A DNA stretch of 34,834 nucleotides from the NCBI GenBank assembly GCA_004524565.1, contig SDNZ01000012.1, forward strand, positions 1 through 34,834, written 5' to 3'. Positions 9,245-17,055 of this stretch are shown here, one piece after another. The notes beneath the pieces are model-generated. The model had not been told where the DNA came from. It worked only from the letters and a program-made list of their open reading frames with translations, and did no database searches. The stretch comes from Candidatus Thorarchaeota archaeon. Lineage in GTDB: Archaea; Asgardarchaeota; Thorarchaeia; Thorarchaeales; Thorarchaeaceae. Each line of letters opens with the position of its first letter. The stretch's first letter is position 1. Position numbers and translations under genes: made by a program.

Positions 9245-10894
9245 ATGGGTCGTTCCAAAGGCGTAACAATCACGGTAAGAGTCCCTGTAGCTTGGGATAC
9301 AATGACCAAGCGGAAAAAACAGAGACTTCGCCAGATTGTAGGGCGGGACACTCGTATCATTCGTTCCTTCTTGGGTGTAATTGAACAGCATGAAAGAGAT
9401 TTATTATCAGGCCGTAATAAGACACGAATTGATGATGGTGCACTGGATCGTTTGACTATCACTACAATAAAAGTGACCTCAAAATACCAACCGCGTCTAA
9501 TAGTTCCTCATGATATGAAGAAACGATTTCCCAGATGTTCAACAGGTGAACTCATTGAGTGTAGGAGAACAGCAATTGGTCTATACGAAAGCTATCTAGC
9601 TCTTAGAAAAAGAAGTAGAAGCAATGTATCAAGACCATGTGAATCTACAAATTCAGGGAGAATTCCAAGATGGATTTACTCCCTAAAATTCAAACTCGTA
9701 GAGAGCACATCATCAGTTACCTGTTGGTGGTTAGATCTACAAGATTCCTTCGAGTCTGTTCTCATGAAAAAAGTCATTCACGACCGTTTACTTATTCCTC
9801 TTAAAATGTCTGAGTTTCATACCAGCCAAATTAAGAAAGGAGAAGTGAAAGCTCTCCAGCTAATCAATGATAGGCATGGAAAATGGTGGGTGCACTTTGC
9901 TGTCAGACTTGAAGAAAACCTATCAAAATCAAAAGGTAATCTTCCTGTTGCAGTTCTGGGAATCGATTTAGGAATAAAGAAAGCCGCATGTACTGCCTTA
10001 GTAACCCCAGAAAAAGTTCGAGAAACTAGATACTTTATTCAACAAGATAAAGTGAAATCCATCGAAAAATATGACCAACTTGTAGCAGAACTCCAGAGAG
10101 AAATGGACAATCGACGCAACAAGAAACAATCGTACGATAAAGTTGCTTATAGATTGAAAGAACTAAAATCCAAGCGAGAAAACATATCAAAAGATTATGA
10201 TCTGATTCTACTTCGACATCTGCTAAACTACATTACAATGTTGTCTAAGAAATATACTCTATACGTTTCTCTTGGTAGATTGAAATACATACGAGATAAA
10301 GCTAGACGCCAAAACCGAACAGGGCGTTTACATCGAAGTATGATTAATTCATGGTCTTTTGCTAGGATTACTAATGGTCTAAAACATCAGCTCTCACAAC
10401 TTGGATGGACTGTAGATGGAAAAAAAGCACACTTTCGAATTGTTTCTGAAGCATGGACGTCTTCATTATGCTGGAAATGTGGTTCAAAAGGTAGGCGCCC
10501 TAAACAGAACCATTTCATCTGTCCAACATGCGGCCACCAGACAAATGCTGACAGGAACGGAGCTATCAATATTGCTGCACGCCTTATCATGCTCACGGAT
10601 TCATTACATTCTGTGAGAGGACGAGGAAAGTGGATGGACTCTGTAGCCACAGGGAAGAATCCACAACTGATGTCCTTACTCCAAAGAAGGAGTGACGTAT
10701 CGCACTCCAAGGAGTCCGCGGTTGATCACTTTGTCCAGACGGACCTTCCAAGCTTTGGTGACAAATCTGAGAAGAGTGATAATGACCCTGCCGTGGAAAG
10801 TACTGTGGAAGAACTTGCTGTTTTCGAGAGTGATACATCGATAGAAAAACAGGAGAAGGAAACCAGGTCCTTAGGAGGGACAGTGTCCCAATGA
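9245..10894 (+). CDS. tnpB: TnpB-family (IS200/IS605 OrfB-like) RNA-guided nuclease homolog; canonical RuvC-II Glu replaced
   Basis: RuvC-I AVLGIDLGIKKAA; zinc finger CWKCGSKGRRPKQNHFICPTCG; RuvC-III NADRNGAINIAARL. The RuvC-II region reads LYVSLGRLKYIRDKA. Confidence 0.88.
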   Translation: MGRSKGVTITVRVPVAWDTMTKRKKQRLRQIVGRDTRIIRSFLGVIEQHERDLLSGRNKTRIDDGALDRLTITTIKVTSKYQPRLIVPHDMKKRFPRCSTGELIECRRTAIGLYESYLALRKRSRSNVSRPCESTNSGRIPRWIYSLKFKLVESTSSVTCWWLDLQDSFESVLMKKVIHDRLLIPLKMSEFHTSQIKKGEVKALQLINDRHGKWWVHFAVRLEENLSKSKGNLPVAVLGIDLGIKKAACTALVTPEKVRETRYFIQQDKVKSIEKYDQLVAELQREMDNRRNKKQSYDKVAYRLKELKSKRENISKDYDLILLRHLLNYITMLSKKYTLYVSLGRLKYIRDKARRQNRTGRLHRSMINSWSFARITNGLKHQLSQLGWTVDGKKAHFRIVSEAWTSSLCWKCGSKGRRPKQNHFICPTCGHQTNADRNGAINIAARLIMLTDSLHSVRGRGKWMDSVATGKNPQLMSLLQRRSDVSHSKESAVDHFVQTDLPSFGDKSEKSDNDPAVESTVEELAVFESDTSIEKQEKETRSLGGTVSQ

Positions 10895-10958
10895 ATATGG
10901 ATGAAATCTTAGCTAACCTTTGGGTGACGCCAAAGTGTGATGGTGACATCTGGCTAAG
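10877..10958 (+). ncRNA. Candidate structured RNA (reRNA/omegaRNA scaffold) at the 3' end of tnpB
   Basis: GGGAC-agt-GTCCC hairpin (10877-10889). Three-way-junction-like CTTAGC(10908-10913)/GCTAAG(10953-10958) enclosing CTTTGG-GTGACG-CCAAAG (10918-10935) and GATG-GTGA-CATC (10939-10950). Confidence 0.45.
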
Positions 10959-11101
10959 AAATGGTGAAACACAGAAGTTACTTGCAGTTGATGTTCACTC
11001 AACATTAGTAAGGAATAGGTCAAGAGCTACGTCCCGTATACAGAAAGAGAGTGATACTAGAGTAATCCTTTTAACAAAACAAAATAGCACAAGAGCCGAA
11101 T

Positions 11102-11239
11102 CGGAGCGTAGCTCAATCTGGCAGTCTGATGTATTATTGATGCATCAGGCCATCAGCAATGGACTGTAGAGAGCGGCCGTCGCGAAAGCTGTTCGCAGCT
11201 ATCCATCGGTTGCCGGTTCAAATCCGGCCGCTCCGACCA
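11102..11239 (+). tRNA. tRNA-Tyr(GUA) with two apparent introns (D-loop about 11125-11154; canonical 37/38 about 11170-11200)
   Basis: Acceptor CGGAGCG/CGCTCCG with A73 and encoded CCA; C1-G72 as expected for archaeal Tyr. After removing the inserts: D-arm GCTC-AATCTGGCA-GAGC, anticodon arm ATGGA-CTGTAGA-TCCAT, T-arm GCCGG-TTCAAAT-CCGGC. Confidence 0.82.
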
Positions 11240-11301
11240 TATTTTTCAAACGATATTATAAAACTCTCATTTCAAGTATGAATCCAATATTTCATCGATT
11301 A

Positions 11302-12201
11302 TTATTCTTCGAAATATTCAGGTTTCAGACGTTTAACAGAATATGTAGCGACATCATCAACACCTACATTATATTGAATCATATAATTTGCAAGTTGTGC
11401 TCCATCAATAAGAGCTATTTTCTTTTCAATAGCTTTCACGTAATCTTTTGCTGATTTAGAAAATTCCGAAGTCGTGATTATTATTCCTTTCTTTGCTTTC
11501 TTGAGTTCTAAAGCACCAACAAAGTTTCTTACCACATCACTTCCTACAGTATTTGCCCATCTTTTTGCTTGGATGTAGATTGAGTCGAGTCCTAACATAT
11601 CTTCCTTGATTATTCCATCAACGCCTCCATCGCCAGATCTTCCTAATGCTTCACCAGCATCATCTCTCGACCCTCCATATTTCATTGCTAACAATACATC
11701 AACAACTAACTGTTCGAAGAACTGAGGTGAACAACTCATTATAGTATCAAGAATCTCTGCAGCTAATAGATCATTGTGATTATTATGTGCTATCTCAATT
11801 ATCTCCTCGGGTGTTTGTTCAGTTTCTTCTTCAGATTCAACTTCAGCATCTTTTCTAGTCCATTTCTCAACTTCTTTTTTGTAGTCTGTATGTGCATAGA
11901 GATACTTTACATCCAGTTTTTCCGGCTTAGTTTTTAGTATCTTTCGACCTTCATCAGTGATTTGAAATGTTGCAGTTCCTGTCTTCTTCAAGAGCTTGGC
12001 CCTTGCTAGTACCCAAGCTGCCCACCGGGTTCGGTTATTGAATCTTCTCTCTCCACTCTTAAGACGTTGCTCACGCTCTTCTTGACTAAGATTGAATCTG
12101 TCTGCTAATACTGGTATCATTTCTCTAACAGGATGATTTTGACCATCTGATGATAGTTCTAATACAGGTAAAGTCAAGTCCCACTTCGTTGGCATTGGCA
12201 T
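11302..12201 (-). CDS. Mrr-like restriction endonuclease family protein
   Basis: N-terminal winged-helix-like Mrr_N region and C-terminal GDGGVDGIIKEDMLGLDSIYIQAKRW (D...QAK, Mrr_cat). Confidence 0.85.
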   Translation of the reverse strand: MPMPTKWDLTLPVLELSSDGQNHPVREMIPVLADRFNLSQEEREQRLKSGERRFNNRTRWAAWVLARAKLLKKTGTATFQITDEGRKILKTKPEKLDVKYLYAHTDYKKEVEKWTRKDAEVESEEETEQTPEEIIEIAHNNHNDLLAAEILDTIMSCSPQFFEQLVVDVLLAMKYGGSRDDAGEALGRSGDGGVDGIIKEDMLGLDSIYIQAKRWANTVGSDVVRNFVGALELKKAKKGIIITTSEFSKSAKDYVKAIEKKIALIDGAQLANYMIQYNVGVDDVATYSVKRLKPEYFEE

Positions 12202-12278
12202 TCTATATTACCTCACTCGCGAATTGATTTATCCTGATTAATGAATTTGTCCACTACAAGATGAATTTTGAAACTTTC

Positions 12279-12322
12279 TTTAGATTCACCATTTACCGGT
12301 TCAAATCCTACCGTCCCGACCA
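12279..12322 (+). repeat. R2: diverged 3' half of tRNA-Tyr (U33 to CCA), putative att remnant
   Basis: TTTAGATTCACCATTTACCGGTTCAAATCCTACCGTCCCGACCA; ungapped 36/44 match to R3. Confidence 0.8.
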
Positions 12323-12401
12323 TTTTCTATTTCTTGAATTTTTTATGCAAACCCATAATACAGAGATATTCTATTTTCACAAACGTAGGAGACCGTCGTA
12401 T

Positions 12402-13271
12402 ATGAGAAAAATTGCATTAATTGGAGCTGGAAACCCTAGATGGCAAGAAACCCTTATTGAATTCCAAAAGCAAGAAGGTGCAGTATTTACAGACTGGACA
12501 TATCGAATAAGAGACCATGAATTAAGCCATCTAAAAAAACAAATTGAGTCTGATGGTGAATTCAAGTTATTCTTCTATGAACCAAAGTCTCGTGGCGGAG
12601 ATATGAAGATTAGGTTAATTGGATATGTTAGTGAATTTATAGCATCAGACAGTCTAATGACAGAATGTCCAGATTCAGATTATTTCTATCTTGAAAGTGA
12701 ATCTAATATAAACGTTAGAACTTGGTTGAAAATCGACCGATTTGAAACAATAGCTCGCCCAATGGACATCTCAGAGTTTTGGGATCACAGGACTAGACGA
12801 AGAATTACTCCATCTCATCTCAAAAGCTCATTTGCATATGTTGCAGATACTAAGGAAATGGAAACTGAAATAGTCGAAATAGAAGATGAAGGGTATTATG
12901 AACTCTATCTTGAAGAATCATTTATCGAAGACGAACTAGCAGCAAACCCTGAGATGTTGGGTCTAGGAAATCTCAAACTCATAGACAGACAGAAAGTCAC
13001 CCCTGCGGGTCGTCCAGATCTAATATTCTATCAAGAAGAACGTGATTTGCATATCATTGTAGAATTAAAGAAATACGAGATTACTAAAACTGATGTTGAG
13101 CAAGCAACTCGATATCATAATTGGGGTAAAAAACAGTATGGAAATCGAGTAATTACACTATTGATTGGTTTTTGGATAGAAGAAGATATCCTTCCCCGTC
13201 TCGAAAATCTAAAGGAAACAGATTCAGGCATATTTGCATTAGTATATGATGCACAATTCAGAATAATCTGA
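12402..13271 (+). CDS. PD-(D/E)XK nuclease-like protein (NucS-like C-terminal region)
   Basis: EDELAANPEMLGLGNLKLIDRQKVTPAGRPDLIFYQEERDLHIIVELKKYEITKTDVEQATRY: E...D...ExK pattern. The listed start at 12261 would run through the R2 tRNA fragment, so ATG 12402 (MRKIALIGAGNP) is preferred. Confidence 0.75.
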   Translation: MRKIALIGAGNPRWQETLIEFQKQEGAVFTDWTYRIRDHELSHLKKQIESDGEFKLFFYEPKSRGGDMKIRLIGYVSEFIASDSLMTECPDSDYFYLESESNINVRTWLKIDRFETIARPMDISEFWDHRTRRRITPSHLKSSFAYVADTKEMETEIVEIEDEGYYELYLEESFIEDELAANPEMLGLGNLKLIDRQKVTPAGRPDLIFYQEERDLHIIVELKKYEITKTDVEQATRYHNWGKKQYGNRVITLLIGFWIEEDILPRLENLKETDSGIFALVYDAQFRII

Positions 13272-13339
13272 GTTGACCATTTCGACAATCTCTTATCATA
13301 GTTCGATTACCAATCTTGTTTGCGATTACATTAGCAATT

Positions 13340-14047
13340 TTACCCATAGTATTCCCATTCATCAAAAGGTTCAGGTTCTTGACCATTTTTACCAACCCTT
13401 TGATAGTTCTCCATATTACGATAATCCTTGAAATCGCATTCTACACATTCAACGACCAAGATATCCGGAATGCCCTTTTCATCATCACCAACATTGTAAT
13501 TATTCAAATCCATCGATCCACACATTGGACAAGCAACATAGGGAAAGGGATCTCCCAGTTCCATCGCTTCAATAGCATTTCTTTGTGCCTCTGCAAGAAC
13601 TTCTCGATGCGTTTTCCTTTCTCCCAAGCCATAAACTCCCCTTGATACACCTACAACTACTTTCATCATATTTCCATTATAAGAAATATTATTAATTGCC
13701 CTCAACAGATTTGGAACTGGTGTATTATCTATACGAATGGGAATTATCTTGACTGATTTGTCAGCAAGAGTTCTTGGAAGAAACGATGTCCATTCATGTT
13801 TTACCCACTCAGATTCTGCAGCATTCTTACTCCAAATTAGAATTAGGAATTTTGATACACTCATTGCTTCTTCCATCCATTTTACAAAATTATCACCGGG
13901 AGTTACTTCCCAAGAATCAATCCTCGGATGCATATCTTCAAATTCAAGAGATTTTGCAATTCTTTCTGATACATCTGTGTCCTTGTTATTATGAGCAATG
14001 AAAATACTGGGTTGTTGTGCAATACTCACTTTGTTACCCCTCAACAA
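13340..14047 (-). CDS. TIR-domain protein with C-terminal CxxC zinc-ribbon-like segment
   Basis: SIFIAHNNKDTDVSERIAKSLE, SKFLILIWSKNAAESEWVKHEW with the conserved Glu; C-terminal CPMCG...CVECD. Confidence 0.85.
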   Translation of the reverse strand: MLRGNKVSIAQQPSIFIAHNNKDTDVSERIAKSLEFEDMHPRIDSWEVTPGDNFVKWMEEAMSVSKFLILIWSKNAAESEWVKHEWTSFLPRTLADKSVKIIPIRIDNTPVPNLLRAINNISYNGNMMKVVVGVSRGVYGLGERKTHREVLAEAQRNAIEAMELGDPFPYVACPMCGSMDLNNYNVGDDEKGIPDILVVECVECDFKDYRNMENYQRVGKNGQEPEPFDEWEYYG

Positions 14048-14101
14048 TCTATCATTATTCGTTGATTTAATTCTACTCTTTATAGTATTTCATGACAAAG
14101 A

Positions 14102-14145
14102 TGTAGATCCATCGGTTGCCGGTTCAAATCCGGCCGTCCCGACCA
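14102..14145 (+). repeat. R3: intronless 3' half of tRNA-Tyr (U33 to CCA), putative att site
   Basis: TGTAGATCCATCGGTTGCCGGTTCAAATCCGGCCGTCCCGACCA. Identical to the spliced tRNA-Tyr 3' half except CT/TC in the acceptor strand. No 5' half adjacent. Confidence 0.88.
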
Positions 14146-14192
14146 TTCATTCTCTAATACTATTGAAAATTTCTACGGTTTCAATTCCCTAG

Positions 14193-15239
14193 TTATAATG
14201 ACTGAATTTGCAACTCTCTGACAAGTTCTTTGTATCGATTTCTCACAGTCACTTCTGTCACTCCTGCAGCAAATGAAATCTCTCGTTGAGTTATTCGATT
14301 ATCTGTAAGGATTGAAGCGATATATAATGCTCCAGCAGCAAGACCACGTGGGTCACGTCCTGTTGTGAGTCCATTGTGATCTTTCGCTTTTTGTAGTATT
14401 TCCAAGACTTTCTCCTGCATCTCACCTGGCAAATCAAGGTCTATAATGAGTTTTGGCACATAATTCATTGAATCAGGCACGGGCATTCTTAGATGGAGTT
14501 TTCTCACCAGCAACCGATAATACTTACCAATCACTCTTGAATCGAGATGAGTATGTTTTGCGATTTCTTTCAGTGAGCGAGGTAGTTTTCTCAAGCGAAG
14601 CGCAGCGTAAATAGCTGCAGCAGATAAAGCGTCAATTGATCGGCTGCGTACTAATCGCTTCATAATGAGTTTTCTATAGAGAGTTGCTGCAAGTTCCTTT
14701 ACACTCTTTTTCAAACCCATTTGTGAACTCAATCTAGCAATTTCAGTCATTGCTTGAGAAATATTTCTATATCTCGAACCATGGACTCTAGAACGAATCT
14801 GCCATTTTCTCATCCTGGCAATCGCAGCTCTTCGCTCTGGGGAGTATTTTTTACTTGTTGAATACTTGGAATCCCACCCTATCACGGTTGATAGTCCCTT
14901 ATCAGTGTAGGAATATTGTGTTGGTCCTCCAACTCTGCTTCTGGAATTTCGTTCATCATGTGTGAATGCTCTCCATTCTGCTCTCGGATCTATCTGACGC
15001 TCGCTCATCACCAGTCCGCATTTTGTACAGACTATATCCCCAGTTCGAGAAATTTTGACTGTAGTTCTCGCTCCACATTCAGAACAAATCTTAGGTTTAG
15101 AATCTGAATATCTCTTTGAATCCTTCTTCTCTCTAATTCCAGAAGATGTTATCACTACTTTACCACCTGCGTCTTCCGGACCTATCATGATGTGAGTATC
15201 TATCAGAATCTCGTCTTCGATATGATCCGTACCCACCAT
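14193..15239 (-). CDS. tfb: Transcription initiation factor TFB (TFIIB homolog), copy 1
   Basis: CSECGARTTV...CTKCGLVMSERQIDPRAEWRAF zinc ribbon/B-finger, two cyclin-like repeats. True start may be internal because of an 80-nt overlap with the upstream ORF. Confidence 0.93.
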   Translation of the reverse strand: MVGTDHIEDEILIDTHIMIGPEDAGGKVVITSSGIREKKDSKRYSDSKPKICSECGARTTVKISRTGDIVCTKCGLVMSERQIDPRAEWRAFTHDERNSRSRVGGPTQYSYTDKGLSTVIGWDSKYSTSKKYSPERRAAIARMRKWQIRSRVHGSRYRNISQAMTEIARLSSQMGLKKSVKELAATLYRKLIMKRLVRSRSIDALSAAAIYAALRLRKLPRSLKEIAKHTHLDSRVIGKYYRLLVRKLHLRMPVPDSMNYVPKLIIDLDLPGEMQEKVLEILQKAKDHNGLTTGRDPRGLAAGALYIASILTDNRITQREISFAAGVTEVTVRNRYKELVRELQIQSL

Positions 15240-15684
15240 AACTTCTTGACCTTCGACGTGGTTGATAATATCCGCTATCCCTAGAAGTTCGATGACTCTC
15301 TGCTGACATATTTACTTCATTGTTTATGGTTTCTATTTCATCATCAGCTTCAGTTACCTTACTATTCCGTCCAATCTTGAGCTGGAGACTTCCCCTGAAC
15401 AGTCCTGTGAATCCATCTTCAAGTCTGTAGGTTTTTCCAACGACCATCTCTTCTATGCTCTCATTCCATAGAGGAACTAACACAATACCAGTTTCATCTC
15501 CAACTGTTGCATCCGCAACGCGATGTGTCTCGTAAGAATGTCGAGAACTAACCTCTCGTGTTTCACCTATACTTACTACCTTGAATGTTGTAGTTAGATT
15601 ATTCATTCTTGGTTCTAGGTCTTTGATTTTTATTGCATGTTTCTTTTCAGTTGTTTCACTTTCATTTTCAATTTCTGCAGTCAT
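15160..15684 (-). CDS. OB-fold ssDNA-binding (RPA/SSB-like) protein with Arg/Ser/Gly/Tyr-rich tail
   Basis: IKIKDLEPRMNNLTTTFKVVSIGETREV...VADATVGDETGIVLVPLWNESIEEMVVGKTYRLEDG; tail RRRSRSYGGYGSYRRRDSDRY. Confidence 0.8.
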   Translation of the reverse strand: MTAEIENESETTEKKHAIKIKDLEPRMNNLTTTFKVVSIGETREVSSRHSYETHRVADATVGDETGIVLVPLWNESIEEMVVGKTYRLEDGFTGLFRGSLQLKIGRNSKVTEADDEIETINNEVNMSAESHRTSRDSGYYQPRRRSRSYGGYGSYRRRDSDRYSHHDRSGRRRW

Positions 15685-15971
15685 TTAAATCACGTAAATA
15701 ATGTAAGCTACCATGAATGCTGAATTCTGGAATTTTTGACCTTTTCACTAAACAAATTCATCTATTTTGGCAACCCTTTACATAGATACTGAATCGTTAC
15801 TATATAAATATCAGGATATAAAAGAGATTAATAAAACTCTATTGAAATAAATTAGCTTTATTATAACTTATTTAGGCGAATAAAGTATTATTATGCTCGT
15901 AAAATTACATATCCTTCAATGGTTTTCAAAGAAATGTTTGCAGAAGCAGAAGAAATCTGCTTCAACTAGGT

Positions 15972-16634
15972 TTATTCTACATGTAATCTGTCTTTGACTT
16001 CTTTTACACCAAAAGTATTGTATGCAAATTCTAATGCTGATTCACATAATGATCGAGTCGGAAGATTTCCAGATAGTGTAACAATTCCATTTTTCACCTT
16101 AACATCTATGTCTTCTGTTTTTAGGAGGTTACTACGGTCGATTGCATTAATGATATCAGTAGCAATAACTTGATCTTCAATATTTTCTGTTGGTACTACT
16201 GTCAATTTATTGTCAATGTCAACAACACCTATCACATCTGATGCAAGTTTCAGTGCTCGAAATATCTTCCAGTATGCATCAACATGGCCTTCAAGGGATA
16301 CCTTTCCTTTCTTTACAACCACTTGGATATTCTCTCTACTTGTACTATCATTCCATTCAAGCTGTTTCCTAATACTTTCCTCAATCTGAGAATCAGTCAA
16401 TGTTTTTGCAGTGGTTGGAAACCTGACGAAGGAGTTATTATTGACTTTTCTAACTCCTGGAACCTTCCATGCTGCAAATAGCGAGGCTTCTTTTATACCA
16501 TAGCTAGGAACAGTTCCCGTGAGTGTGACTTCCCCCTCATTTACATCGACATGAATATCTGATGCATCAACACGGCTGTCCCAATATAACATCTCTACAA
16601 CGGCTCTCTTAATTTGTTCATCTTTTGATTTCAT
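15972..16634 (-). CDS. Triple BON-domain protein
   Basis: Three repeats of the form (D)I.V.V..G.VTL.G.(V/L)... with intervening helices. Confidence 0.8.
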   Translation of the reverse strand: MKSKDEQIKRAVVEMLYWDSRVDASDIHVDVNEGEVTLTGTVPSYGIKEASLFAAWKVPGVRKVNNNSFVRFPTTAKTLTDSQIEESIRKQLEWNDSTSRENIQVVVKKGKVSLEGHVDAYWKIFRALKLASDVIGVVDIDNKLTVVPTENIEDQVIATDIINAIDRSNLLKTEDIDVKVKNGIVTLSGNLPTRSLCESALEFAYNTFGVKEVKDRLHVE

Positions 16635-16751
16635 TATTTTCTTATCCTAATGTATACACATTAGATAGAGAGTATATAAGAGTTATGATAGAGTTGTAAT
16701 AGAGAAAATATAAATGAATAATATTATAAGAAATAAATACAAAATATAGAT

Positions 16752-17018
16752 ATGGAATTAGATAATATAAGAACCAAATCAGAGAAAAATTTAAGATATC
16801 GTAGAGGAAGAACAAAGAATTACCCAAAGTTCAATAAAGTGTTGGAAAAATATAGAGATACTGGTGAACCGCTCTGTCTGCAAGATGTCGTAGAATACAT
16901 GGGTCTCTCTCATCATACCCTTAGAAACTATGCAAAAGAACTGAATCTTCAGATGGTTGTAATGACTGATGAAGATGGTGTTCGTTGGGTAGCTTTCAAA
17001 AATGAGGAGTCCATTTAG
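16752..17018 (+). CDS. Small helix-turn-helix-like protein
   Basis: PLCLQDVVEYMGLSHHTLRNYAKELNLQMVV suggests an HTH. Confidence 0.55.
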   Translation: MELDNIRTKSEKNLRYRRGRTKNYPKFNKVLEKYRDTGEPLCLQDVVEYMGLSHHTLRNYAKELNLQMVVMTDEDGVRWVAFKNEESI

Positions 17019-17055
17019 GAAATCTACTTTCCTAAGTATGCTACTATATCAAGCA

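Noticed and set aside
10891-11169. 92-aa ORF overlapping the tnpB stop by ATGA
   Set aside because: It runs into the tRNA-Tyr gene and overlaps the candidate structured RNA; no recognisable family. Probably chance.
11124-11170. Reading tRNA-Tyr with a single 47-nt D-loop intron and GAGC at 11171 as the D-stem
   Set aside because: The anticodon arm cannot then form. The two-intron model gives a full ATGGA-CTGTAGA-TCCAT arm with a Tyr anticodon.
12261-12401. Upstream extension of the NucS-like ORF
   Set aside because: Translates the R2 tRNA fragment; a later ATG is more plausible.
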